This document shows, piece after piece, positions 9,901 through 15,806 of a stretch of DNA of 34,723 nucleotides (position 1 is its first letter; every line of letters starts with the position of its first letter). The position numbers and the translations under genes are program-made. This DNA comes from a virus, in the IMG/VR virus record IMGVR_UViG_3300021963_000378, positions 1-34,723 of that record. The stretch is one strand, 5' to 3'. Below the pieces are notes generated by a model, which saw nothing but the letters and a program-made list of their open reading frames with translations, was not told the origin of the DNA and did no database searches.

Positions 9901-10154
9901 CACCAACAGCTACAGCTACTGGAGACAGAATTATCACTGGCGGAACAACGGGTGGACTACTTGCGTCTGTCCCAACAAAAATTACAGCAGTAGTAAGTGC
10001 TGCGGGCTCTTGGACTGTGTACGCTTATAACTCAGGTGGTACTCAGATTTACACCACAACAGGTACAGGTACCCCAGTAGGAAACTATGGTATATTTTTA
10101 GGCACAAGTACAATAGCACTTGGAACAGGCGTAGACAACTTCTCGGTATCATAA
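6966..10154 (+). CDS. Giant adhesin: FN3 repeats plus lectin-like domain with Cys-rich insert
   Basis: This 1062-residue protein starts at ATG 6966 after AGGAAG. About six fibronectin-III-like repeats begin near residues 14, 109, 203, 295, 402 and 498, most opening VP-x-APT-like and carrying TYTVTATNxxG-type strands. From Asp604 (DDFNRTG) a concanavalin/laminin-G-like domain begins; its likely second half (ITAVVSAAGSWTVYAY... DNFSVS) is at residues ~970-1062. Between them, residues 694-962 contain 24 cysteines, in units such as CPxGxxxxNGxCYxC and YPNCxYG. I see no cysteine elsewhere in the protein. FN3 and ConA-like domains on phage virions usually bind carbohydrate or host surface. No signal peptide is present, as expected for a virion component. 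Domain calls are by motif and would need structure prediction to confirm. Confidence 0.85.
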   Translation: MSIVGVTASSRRKVPNAPTIGTATDVGTSRAYNNGAAVVTFTPDPIGFEATSYTATSSPGGFTATGASSPLTVTGLQSNTAYTFTVTATNFVGTSSASSASNSITATTVPQAPNVGTPFLIDNQPYTGSADIYVLFYPQATGGKAITTNTATSSSTTAGSGTISPITISETVGTSRTYTVTSSNANGTSVASTTTSSVTPASVPQAPTITSVTNVGGQPANAPQSSVAFTANATGGSTITGFTVTSSSGATNTGATSPIIVTESASATYTYTVKATNARGNSLASTGVSGFIASVPTAPTIGTLANVTGIAYGSNPQFTITFTAPSSTGGSAISSYKYSTDGGTTYATASGTTSPITLTTQSTSGTPAFVAGTSYTVKLLAVNINGNGAASAASNSKTAATAPSVPTFTLSSTGATNITNTFSYNNGGLAVTGDSPALSPTISTTFGGVSPVGNTSGALTYTGSFVQGTTYTVPMSITNPIGTATATSQTIIPFAATAPSAPASLSAAVVNSTTVTLTYGAISQNGSALTALTGSGTSTGDIVSSPAINLTYSGTPSTAGGTFTVTGAFAATQSYTFSLKARNAVGAGTTATSGGVVPLPSITDDFNRTGATLGTTSSGSPWSSYSGAWSTNGTKGVSSSTGVAAVAFGNNSATVTADVTNGYGISWWVTGSGSYYSSYYQQYSYTYSTGANYCTDCTYRNYSCTTGTSYSCPAGQSEFNGQCYTCSSGTFSFPNCYSCTAGTAVCPTGTTEYNGSCYSCSSGTLYNNTQCQVVSGSTGNGVYSYVGSASTYSATVVTRYCNSADAANPYVYGCPTTNYSTTCYEVSPSSGSGATGALCSTTCSPGTGAKSSATALTCYDCGLNTNGPNPSTGSGSIASCYAQGTTPTYTYSNATVSSKVTPAAGTYPNCNYGTTSVSAVYQGQATGTTITTGLGTYPNCTYGSTYNDTTAAAVAAYPTCGCLANTTTRTNLSGGVAVTPTATATGDRIITGGTTGGLLASVPTKITAVVSAAGSWTVYAYNSGGTQIYTTTGTGTPVGNYGIFLGTSTIALGTGVDNFSVS

Positions 10155-10164
10155 TAGGAGCACA

Positions 10165-10425
10165 ATGAGCGACAAACCACGTAATGCACGTCCTTGGGAT
10201 TTATTTAATAAAAACCTTGGAAGAGTTGAAACAACTATTGCAGAAGAACGATATGAAATTTGTGCTATCTGTCCAAAGCTAATTAAGTTAACAGGTCAGT
10301 GCAGAGAATGTGGCTGTCTTATGCAACATAAGGTAAAACTCCCAAATGCATTTTGTCCTTTAGACAAATGGCAAGCAGTTTCAGTTAGCTATACAGAAGA
10401 CCAATCAGAAGAGGACACAAAATGA
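10165..10425 (+). CDS. Zinc-ribbon-like small phage protein
   Basis: This 86-residue protein starts RPWDLFNKNLGRV and then has a cysteine cluster: Cys33, Cys36, Cys46, Cys49, Cys51 and Cys64 (CAIC-x9-CREC-x-C-x12-C). This can bind one zinc ion or more. Proteins of this layout with KLPNAxCPxxKW are common hypothetical proteins near virion genes in environmental phages; no function is established that I know. GGAGCAC precedes ATG 10165. The stop overlaps the next start (ATGA), so the pair are translationally coupled. Confidence 0.75.
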   Translation: MSDKPRNARPWDLFNKNLGRVETTIAEERYEICAICPKLIKLTGQCRECGCLMQHKVKLPNAFCPLDKWQAVSVSYTEDQSEEDTK

Positions 10426-10625
10426 CAGAACTGTATGACCCAGAGCGCCCACTTCCACCTAAGAAAGTTGCATTTGTTCTTGATGGAGTTATTCAAGATA
10501 TTCTTCATACAGATGAGCGTTTAGCTTCAATCTTGCTAAGTGAGCCACTAATAGTTGATGTATCTGATGAACCAGAAAGCGTTGTTCCTGGCACTCTTTA
10601 CCCGTTTGATACTCCAGAAGCTTAG
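10422..10625 (+). CDS. Short conserved-type phage protein, unknown function
   Basis: This 67-residue acidic protein contains KKVAFVLDGVIQDILHTDERLASILLSEPLIVDV, a compact strand-helix-strand pattern that I recall from small phage proteins near head-tail genes, without a known role. The start overlaps the zinc-ribbon gene by four bases. It ends with TAG at 10623. The following gene is in the same frame and its ATG lies only 12 sense codons later, so the amber codon is the only thing separating the two frames. Confidence 0.7.
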   Translation: MTELYDPERPLPPKKVAFVLDGVIQDILHTDERLASILLSEPLIVDVSDEPESVVPGTLYPFDTPEA

Positions 10626-10661
10626 CCCACTTTCTACTCTTCTTTAAGAGATAATCCTCGT

Positions 10662-11267
10662 ATGCGTGGTAACAAAGTACAAGGGCGTTTTAAAATTGAC
10701 TTTGAAAGTAAGTCAATGGATGAGGGCATTGTTGATGACCTTCGTGACCCTGTTGGTACCACCGTATCTTGGTGGGTTTGGGACCAAGCATACCTAGACG
10801 CAAATCCAAACTTAGTGGTTGATGACATTTACGATGTCTCAAGTACCACTCCTGGTGAAGGACGTCGTTGGAAGACCCCATTTGAACTGCCAGTAATTAT
10901 GGCTCAACAGATGCGTTCTACAAACATTATGAACGAACGAGGCTTCTACGTTACAGATACTTTGCGCCTTGTTGTGTCAGTTTCAGATATTAACTTACTT
11001 CTTCCAGCAATGGTTACAGACCCAACTATCCATATTAAAGATAGAGTTTCATTTCAAGACAAAATATTTGTTCCTACACGGGTTATGCCACGTGGACGGT
11101 ACAAAGAGCGCTATTCTGTAGTCACTATTGACTGCAACCAGGTTAACGCCGAAGAGCTTGTCAATGACCCTCAGTTCCAAAGTTACGCCTCACCAAGCGT
11201 TGGTTCTGGAAATGGCGTATTAGGTTATGGTGTTGGACTTTATGGTAGCTATGGATATGGAAGGTAA
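10662..11267 (+). CDS. Probable virion structural protein with Gly/Tyr-rich tail
   Basis: This 201-residue protein has FKIDFESKSMDE near the start, the segment VSWWVWDQAYLDANPNLVVDDIYDV, a central LRLVVSVSDINLLLP, and a Gly/Tyr-rich end (GVGLYGSYGYGR). The upstream ribosome site is weak (AAGAG about 11 bases before ATG 10662). The open frame continues upstream for 12 codons to the TAG of the preceding gene with no alternative start. I do not recognise the family. Its place among virion genes, ahead of the neck genes, suggests a structural or head-tail role (inference). Confidence 0.7.
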   Translation: MRGNKVQGRFKIDFESKSMDEGIVDDLRDPVGTTVSWWVWDQAYLDANPNLVVDDIYDVSSTTPGEGRRWKTPFELPVIMAQQMRSTNIMNERGFYVTDTLRLVVSVSDINLLLPAMVTDPTIHIKDRVSFQDKIFVPTRVMPRGRYKERYSVVTIDCNQVNAEELVNDPQFQSYASPSVGSGNGVLGYGVGLYGSYGYGR

Positions 11268-11272
11268 TTATT

Positions 11273-11743
11273 GTGCCGCTAATTAAACCTGTTGATGGAG
11301 ATTTAAACTGGGACGTAAGCCTTAATGCTGCCCTTGATTACCTAGATGCTCAAACTGGATTAAAAGCTCCTATTGCTTCACCCACATTTACTGGGACTGT
11401 AACTAGCCCAATATCCAATATTACTTCTTACCAAAGAGTTGCTGTTGCTGCAGTGACTACACCTATTACAGCGGCTACGTACGCAGTTCCAGTAACTGAC
11501 ACTTATGTAATCTTTAACTCAGCTTCTGCTATCTCTGTAACACTACCTACTGCGTCTGCTTTTACTGGGCGTGTTCTTAACTTTAAAACAATCAACACAG
11601 GAGCAGTTACTTCTGCATCTGCTAACGTCGTAGCATTAGCAACCACCACAGCTGTTGCAACAATTTTCTCTGCTAACACTGCAGGGAAATGGACAACCCT
11701 GGTTAGTAATGGAACTAACTGGGTAATAATGGCACAGAACTAA
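11273..11743 (+). CDS. Small fibre/decoration-type virion protein
   Basis: This 156-residue protein starts at GTG 11273, five bases after the upstream stop. After LIKPVDGDLNWDVSLNAALDYLD comes SPTFTGTVTSP, the typical phage-fibre repeat turn. The C-terminal half is a beta domain (TYVIFNSASAISVTLP, LNFKTINTGAVT) ending W-x-TLVSNGTNWVIM. The same closing design (TLP/SIP strand, then N/D-x-W-x-I) occurs in the protein at 26177-26860, so the two are distant relatives. This is probably an oligomeric tail or neck appendage; no catalytic motif is visible. Confidence 0.7.
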   Translation: MPLIKPVDGDLNWDVSLNAALDYLDAQTGLKAPIASPTFTGTVTSPISNITSYQRVAVAAVTTPITAATYAVPVTDTYVIFNSASAISVTLPTASAFTGRVLNFKTINTGAVTSASANVVALATTTAVATIFSANTAGKWTTLVSNGTNWVIMAQN

Positions 11744-11754
11744 AGGAGATAGAC

Positions 11755-11883
11755 ATGTCAGAGTTTGAAGATAACATTGTTGAAGATGTTGACTTTGAAG
11801 ATTTTGAGCCTGAGCTAGATGAAGACCTATTTGATGAAGAATTTGATTTTGAAGATGACGATGAAGAAGAGGAAACCAAATGA
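11755..11883 (+). CDS. Extremely acidic 42-residue protein
   Basis: ATG 11755 follows AAAGGAGAT, a strong ribosome site. By hand count, 25 of 42 residues are Asp or Glu, with one Lys near the end; Phe recurs between the acidic pairs. There is no recognisable fold. It is the first gene of a cluster whose other members are strongly basic, so it could be a charge partner or assembly mimic of DNA (inference). Its stop shares a base with the next ATG. Confidence 0.7.
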   Translation: MSEFEDNIVEDVDFEDFEPELDEDLFDEEFDFEDDDEEEETK

Positions 11884-11936
11884 TGACAGAATGTAAGTGT
11901 GGCAACTGTGGCTGCGGCAAAAAAGACCCAAGCTAA
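11883..11936 (+). CDS. 17-residue Cys-rich peptide (CxCGNCGC)
   Basis: ATG 11883 overlaps the upstream TGA, and GAGGAAA lies about ten bases ahead. The peptide is MTECKCGNCGCGKKDPS: four cysteines in a CxC-x2-CxC pattern followed by Lys-Lys. The same kind of head starts the genes at 12730 and 12945. There the head is fused to a Lys-rich tail, whereas here the frame closes just after an A6 run (11919-11924) and a Lys-rich frame continues in +1. It may be a real micropeptide, the front of a frameshifted fusion, or a relic. Confidence 0.5.
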   Translation: MTECKCGNCGCGKKDPS

Positions 11937-12153
11937 GGTTGAAAAGCCAGTAACTCTGGCTATCAAGGTCCCAGGCAAGCCTGCACGGGAAACTCACAAA
12001 ATTTCTAAGAACAAAAAAGGTGAGGTCATTGTTGACCATACCAACCGTGATAAAGGCAAGTACGACAAGATTAACCTGACAAAAAAAGCTGGGTCTAAGA
12101 CAATTGCTCAAGGAGTAAAAGCGACTAAAGATTGGCATAAAACAAATGGCTAA
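11899..12153 (+). CDS. Lys-rich 84-residue protein, start uncertain
   Basis: The frame encodes a basic protein with a strand pattern VTLAIKVPGKPARETHKISKN, then GEVIVDHTNR and a Lys/Thr/Gly-rich end. The only starts are GTG 11899 or 11908, neither with a good ribosome site, and both lie inside the Cys-peptide gene in another frame. From about 11926 onward it looks coding. A +1 shift at the A6 run would instead join the CxCGNCGC head to this body. The family is unknown; its basic nature suggests nucleic-acid contact (inference). Confidence 0.6.
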   Translation: MATVAAAKKTQAKVEKPVTLAIKVPGKPARETHKISKNKKGEVIVDHTNRDKGKYDKINLTKKAGSKTIAQGVKATKDWHKTNG

Positions 12154-12280
12154 AGGACCTTGTTGGGATGGATACGAGCAAAAAGGTATGAAGATGAAGA
12201 ACGGCAAGTCCGTTCCTAATTGTGTACCTGTGGGTTCAGTTAAGAAAAAAACTGTAAAGAAGAAAGCGAAGGCAAAGTAA
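12146..12280 (+). CDS. 44-residue basic protein, KGPCWDGYE type
   Basis: ATG 12146 overlaps the preceding stop; TAA shares its last base with the next ATG (TAATG). The protein starts AKGPCWDGYEQKGMK and has PNCVPVG followed by a Lys-rich tail. The CWDGYE ... VPNCVP layout is a small-protein type I recall from environmental phage genomes, with two cysteines about 20 residues apart. Function is unknown. Confidence 0.7.
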   Translation: MAKGPCWDGYEQKGMKMKNGKSVPNCVPVGSVKKKTVKKKAKAK

Positions 12281-12483
12281 TGGCTACAGCAAAGAAAGCT
12301 GCTGCAAAACCAAAGTCTAAGGTTAATGAGGCTGGAAACTACACTAAACCTGGTATGCGCAAAGCAAAGTTTAATAAGATTAAAGCTGGCTCTAAGGGTG
12401 GAGACCCAGGAGAATGGTCTGCCCGTAAAGCTCAACTTCTTGCTGCTGAGTATAAGAAGGCAGGCGGAGGGTACAAGGACTAA
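12280..12483 (+). CDS. 67-residue basic protein with GWSARKAQ-type motif
   Basis: Start ATG 12280 shares a base with the upstream TAA. Residues after a Lys/Ala-rich head read VNEAGNYTKPGMRK, then KIKAGSKGGDPGEWSARKAQLLAAEYKKAGGGY. The segment G-G-x-PG-x-WSARKAQ-x-x-A-x-x-YKK-x-GGGY is a recognisable short module found in phage and large-virus proteins of unknown role (I believe a DUF5872-like family, from memory). High Lys content suggests binding to packaged DNA, but this is not shown. Confidence 0.75.
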   Translation: MATAKKAAAKPKSKVNEAGNYTKPGMRKAKFNKIKAGSKGGDPGEWSARKAQLLAAEYKKAGGGYKD

Positions 12484-12484
12484 A

Positions 12485-12721
12485 ATGGCTAAAGCTAAGT
12501 CACAGCAGTCATTAAGTAAGTGGGGCGCTGAAAAGTGGCGCACTTCTGATGGCAAAGAATCTAAAGGTAAAAAGCGTTACCTGCCAGAAAAGGCGTGGAA
12601 TTCTTTATCTTCTTCAGAGAAAGCTGCAACTAATAAAGCAAAAGCAAAAGGCAATAAAGAAGGAAAGCAGTTCGTAGCTCAACCAAAGAAGATAGCTAAA
12701 AAAACCTCTAACTACAGATAG
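12485..12721 (+). CDS. 78-residue basic protein with KWGAEKWRT motif
   Basis: The correct start is most likely ATG 12485, right after the upstream TAA; the frame is open further upstream but overlaps the previous gene completely there. The protein reads SLSKWGAEKWRTSDGK, then GKKRYLPEKAW, SSSEKAATNKAKAKG and QPKKIAKKTSNYR. This is a known compact layout of hypothetical basic viral proteins (I recall it as DUF6321-like). The Lys-rich nature and neighbours suggest a nucleic-acid-binding virion role (inference). Confidence 0.75.
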   Translation: MAKAKSQQSLSKWGAEKWRTSDGKESKGKKRYLPEKAWNSLSSSEKAATNKAKAKGNKEGKQFVAQPKKIAKKTSNYR

Positions 12722-12729
12722 GAAATAAG

Positions 12730-12945
12730 ATGTGTGCAGCATGTGGATGTGGAAAGAAAAAGGGCGAGCCAGGTTTTGGCAAAGGCCCAAAGTCCAAGTC
12801 AAAAAAGGCCTGTACTTGCGGTACCTGTAAGGCATGTAAATCAAAGAAGTCACCTTTAAAAGGTAAGCAAAGTAAGCTTGATGCAGACAAAGACGGCAAG
12901 CTAGAAGGCTCTGACTTTGCTGCCCTACGAAAGAAGAAGAAGTAG
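12730..12945 (+). CDS. Cys-rich protein with EF-hand/dockerin-like loop
   Basis: ATG 12730 follows AGGAAAT. The 71 residues comprise a head MCAACGCGKKK, a second cysteine group CTCGTCKAC, and a C-terminal calcium-loop-like element LDADKDGKLEGSDF, with Asp at loop positions 1, 3 and 5, Gly at 6 and Asp at 12, as in dockerin-type EF loops. It ends in Lys5-like RKKKK. It could bind a soft metal at the cysteines and calcium at the loop. The stop TAG overlaps the next GTG. The role is unknown. Confidence 0.75.
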   Translation: MCAACGCGKKKGEPGFGKGPKSKSKKACTCGTCKACKSKKSPLKGKQSKLDADKDGKLEGSDFAALRKKKK

Positions 12946-13073
12946 TGTGCGCAACCTGTGGCTGTATGAAGCCAGCAGATAAGCACGGTATGAAGACCCT
13001 TGCTGCAGCAAACAAGAAGTTTGATAAAAAACCCAAAGGAAAAAAAGAAAAGCCAAAGGCAAAAAAGAAGTAA
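12945..13073 (+). CDS. 42-residue Cys-head/Lys-tail protein
   Basis: GTG 12945 shares a base with the upstream TAG. The head MCATCGCMKP matches the head of the upstream gene (MCAACGCGKK) almost exactly; after a short helix comes a Lys-rich tail. It is the last gene before a strong terminator, so it closes the micro-gene operon. It is likely a paralogue of the upstream gene that has lost the second cysteine group and the EF-like loop. Confidence 0.65.
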   Translation: MCATCGCMKPADKHGMKTLAAANKKFDKKPKGKKEKPKAKKK

Positions 13074-13079
13074 GTAGTT

Positions 13080-13106
13080 AGGCCCCGAAAGGGGCCTTTC
13101 TTCTTT
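13080..13106 (+). terminator. Intrinsic terminator after micro-gene cluster
   Basis: A perfect 7-bp stem (AGGCCCC with GGGGCCT) is closed by a GAAA tetraloop and followed by a pyrimidine tract TTCTTCTTT. It lies 7 bases after the stop at 13073. It separates the fibre and micro-gene region from the tail module. Confidence 0.9.
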
Positions 13107-13213
13107 ATCATAGGCTTATCAGTAACCCGCTGCGGGCCTGTGCAGTCCCAACTGCTTGCGTTGTATAAGGGGTTTATTCATGTTGTTTTGCCTTACCAAA
13201 AACAAGGTACATA
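13107..13213 (+). promoter_or_regulatory. Gap ahead of tail module: short palindrome and weak -10-like site
   Basis: This is one of the few non-coding gaps. It holds the palindrome CCCGC-T-GCGGG (13126-13136) and a TATAAG hexamer at 13164-13169 without a convincing -35 partner. Because it follows a terminator and precedes the tail genes, a promoter is expected here, but the sequence evidence is weak. Confidence 0.3.
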
Positions 13214-13531
13214 ATGGCTGACACCCACGCTCATACATCGCTAGATAAGAGCAGTCACGAAACTGCTAAGTATCTCTCCTCACACCTTCGTAACGAAGCA
13301 AGCGCAGCTGGATGGCCTGACCACATCGTCAGTGGTATGAAAGTCCATTACCACGAGGGCGAATTTAAAATTGCTGCTAATAAAAAGCACACCAAGGAAA
13401 TTAATGACTTGGAATACGGCACCCAAGATAGCCGCCCTACAGCAGCTATGCGACGCTTCTCCAACAACACCTCTGAAGCTGAAGAGTTCCTTGTTGGAAG
13501 AATGTTAAAGCACATGGGAGGCGAATTATGA
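13214..13531 (+). CDS. Neck/tail-completion protein, HK97 gp10-like
   Basis: This 105-residue protein has an N-terminal helix (SSHETAKYLSSHLRNEAS), a basic strand region (VHYHEGEFKIAANKKH) and the C-terminal EINDLEYGTQDSRPTAAMRRF. The last part resembles the E-x-GT-x-x-x-x-P-x-x-x-LR close of HK97 gp10-like tail-completion proteins. Position directly before the terminator-like and sheath genes supports a neck or completion role. The start ATG 13214 has AAGG upstream. Its stop overlaps the next gene by ATGA. Confidence 0.6.
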   Translation: MADTHAHTSLDKSSHETAKYLSSHLRNEASAAGWPDHIVSGMKVHYHEGEFKIAANKKHTKEINDLEYGTQDSRPTAAMRRFSNNTSEAEEFLVGRMLKHMGGEL

Positions 13532-14193
13532 CATTTCTACTTTCAGAAGACGAAGCTTTGCGTAATCTTCTTTTGGGTATGACCGTAGTTGACCAAAAGT
13601 CAACGAATGACAATACCTCCCGCAGTGTAAAAGTTTACTTTGGACAACCTGACCAGGAAATCCGTGAGCAGTCATACCCTTACGTCACAATTGACATGAT
13701 TGATATTGCAGAAGACCCAGCCCGTGCTCATCGCGGTTTAGCAAAGCCTTCTTATTTGCCAAACCCCACTACCGACCCATCGGGAGATGCTGCATATAAC
13801 GCAACAACTGATGACTGGTATATCCACTGGCCTATCCCAGTAAACATTGATTACCAAGTAACTACGTACTCTCGTCAACCGCGACACGACCGTCAAATTC
13901 TGTCGCAAATGTTAACCAATAAGATTCCAATGCGGTTTGCTGTATTGGAGCCAGATGATGGAACAGTCCGTCGTCTAGACCTTCTGGATGTCTCAAAGCG
14001 AGATGTTACAGAGCAAGGAAAGCGTTTATTTGTAAATGCTTTCACAGTGAGAGTCTCGTCCGAGATAACCTCACAAACCTATACACAAGTGTACAAGACG
14101 TTACAAGTTATCGGCACTGGCACAACTGGGACGTTTTTTCAAGGACAAACTAAATCTCCGTTTGATGCCGTTTATCCATGGACTAATTCATAA
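13528..14193 (+). CDS. Probable neck/tail terminator protein
   Basis: This 221-residue protein starts in an ATGA overlap. It contains VKVYFGQPDQEIREQSYPYVTIDMIDI near the front, a strand IPVNIDYQVTTYSR, then the helix RHDRQILSQML and FRVRV-like strands (NAFTVRVSSEI). A strand-helix-strand core with a P-Y-V-T-I-D-M segment is what I would expect of a tail-terminator or neck subunit that caps the sheath and tube. Assignment rests mainly on its place immediately before the sheath gene; no family is firmly recognised. Confidence 0.55.
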   Translation: MTFLLSEDEALRNLLLGMTVVDQKSTNDNTSRSVKVYFGQPDQEIREQSYPYVTIDMIDIAEDPARAHRGLAKPSYLPNPTTDPSGDAAYNATTDDWYIHWPIPVNIDYQVTTYSRQPRHDRQILSQMLTNKIPMRFAVLEPDDGTVRRLDLLDVSKRDVTEQGKRLFVNAFTVRVSSEITSQTYTQVYKTLQVIGTGTTGTFFQGQTKSPFDAVYPWTNS

Positions 14194-14231
14194 CAATACG
14201 GAACCCCTACCCAACTAGTTAGGAGAAAACA

Positions 14232-15788
14232 ATGGCTTATAGCCGTCCAGGTGTTTACATTAGTGAGCGCCTACTACCCGCACCAATTGGAGCTGGAGCT
14301 GCAGCTAATGCTGCAGGTGCAGTTGCTGCACCGCTTGCTCAAGGTCCAGAAACCGTAACTCTTGTTAATTCTTGGTATGAATTTACCAAGTATTTTGGAG
14401 GATACAACGCCGCATATCCATCAACTTTTGGAATTGCTCAATTCTTTGCTAATGGTGGTCGTGATTTATACGTAAAGCGTATCCTTTCATCAAACGCATC
14501 AAATGCTTCTGTAACAGTGTCTACCGCTGGTTCAGTAGCTGTGTTTACTGTTACTGCTAAAAGCCGTGGAGCAGATGGCACTAACCTTCGTGTAGAAATT
14601 ACGGCTGGTACCGTTGCAAGCACTTACACTCTAACACTTACTAAGGAAACCGTTGCAGGAACATCGTCAAATACTGCAAACGATTTCTTGCTTGAGCGTT
14701 ATGAAAACGTTATTTTTGACCCAACGTTTGCAACAAGTTCCGATTATGCAAACACAGTAATTAACACTATTTCTGCGTACATTACTATTAGCGGTAACGC
14801 TGCTGGTGTTCCCGCTCCAGCTGTTTACCCGCTTACAGTCAGTGGTTCACCAGTAAATGGTGGAGATGGCTCAACTGTAGTTGCAGCTGATTACACATCT
14901 TATGCTTCAACATCAACTGCTGTTTGGAATGAGTTCAACTTCATCAATCGTCCTCTAGTAATCTTTACACCAAACATCTATGCTGTAGTACCTACATCTA
15001 CTGCAACAGTTACAGCAGCAGCAGCTGCATGGGCTGAAGCTAACAACGGATTCTATGTTGCAGAAACAGCTTCTGGACTAACTGTGGATGCTGCAATTGC
15101 TGTAGCTCAAGCACTTAGTGGTAAGAGCTCAACTGCTATGTATTACCCACACGGGTACATTGCAGACCCAGTAGGCCGTGGAAATGGCGCACTGCGTCTA
15201 ACAGGTCCTTCAGGAGCCGTTGCAGGAAAGTACCTTGCAACAGATGCAAGCATCGGAGTGTTTAAAGCACCTGCTGGTCTACGAAGCCCAGTTGCTGGAA
15301 TCGTTGCTTTAGAGCGCGTGTTTACAACAGCTGAACTAGACAGAATGAACGTTGGTCTTCCTGCTGCAGGAACAGGTTCAGTTGCACCTCTAAACCCTCT
15401 TCGCCAGATTCCTGGTGCGGGAATTGTAGTTATGGGTGCTCGCACTCTTCTACAAGATGGAACTGCAAACCGCTATGTAAATATGCGTCGTTCCTTGATT
15501 TACATCAAGGCACGTCTAAAAGCTATTACTGAGTTTGCAATTTTTGAAAACAACGATGAGCGCCTATGGATGCAAATCAATAACGTTATTGATTCATTCC
15601 TGAACGAGTATCGTAATCAAGGAGGTCTACGTGGAGGACCTGCACAAGCATACTTCATCAAGTGCGACGCAGAAAATAATCCTGCAAACTTAATCGCTCA
15701 AGGTGAAGTCCACATTGAAGTTGGCGTCGCACTGCAGTACCCTGCAGAGTTTATCGTCATTGACCTCAGCCAAAAAACGCTGAACTAA
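14232..15788 (+). CDS. Contractile tail sheath protein
   Basis: This 518-residue protein opens with SRPGVYISER, the N-terminal strand that links neighbouring sheath subunits, and has FFANGGRDLYVKRI, a typical sheath segment. The C-terminal core includes GARTL, RYVNMRRSLIYIKA, LW-x-QINNVIDSFLNEYRNQGGLRGG and VHIEVGVALQYPAEFIVIDL, all diagnostic of the phage sheath fold. It polymerises around the tube and contracts at infection. AGGAGAAAACA precedes ATG 14232. The middle (residues ~90-300) is an Ala/Thr/Ser-rich variable domain exposed on the sheath surface. Confidence 0.95.
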   Translation: MAYSRPGVYISERLLPAPIGAGAAANAAGAVAAPLAQGPETVTLVNSWYEFTKYFGGYNAAYPSTFGIAQFFANGGRDLYVKRILSSNASNASVTVSTAGSVAVFTVTAKSRGADGTNLRVEITAGTVASTYTLTLTKETVAGTSSNTANDFLLERYENVIFDPTFATSSDYANTVINTISAYITISGNAAGVPAPAVYPLTVSGSPVNGGDGSTVVAADYTSYASTSTAVWNEFNFINRPLVIFTPNIYAVVPTSTATVTAAAAAWAEANNGFYVAETASGLTVDAAIAVAQALSGKSSTAMYYPHGYIADPVGRGNGALRLTGPSGAVAGKYLATDASIGVFKAPAGLRSPVAGIVALERVFTTAELDRMNVGLPAAGTGSVAPLNPLRQIPGAGIVVMGARTLLQDGTANRYVNMRRSLIYIKARLKAITEFAIFENNDERLWMQINNVIDSFLNEYRNQGGLRGGPAQAYFIKCDAENNPANLIAQGEVHIEVGVALQYPAEFIVIDLSQKTLN

Positions 15789-15806
15789 CCAAGGAGATAA
15801 TAACTT

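Noticed and set aside
12326-12484. Upstream extension of the 78-residue basic protein to ATG 12326.
   Set aside because: It would fully overlap the 67-residue gene in another frame; ATG 12485 right after the upstream stop fits the local overlap pattern and family-like N-terminus.
11827-13111. Long open frames on the minus strand across the micro-gene cluster (11827-12555, 12614-13111).
   Set aside because: They mirror Lys-rich codons (AAA/AAG give Phe/Leu/Ser on the other strand), have low-complexity hydrophobic translations, and overlap well-spaced, overlapping plus-strand genes with motifs.
13180-13221. 13-codon leader peptide frame before the neck gene.
   Set aside because: No ribosome site, no sequence character, and it overlaps the real start; likely chance.
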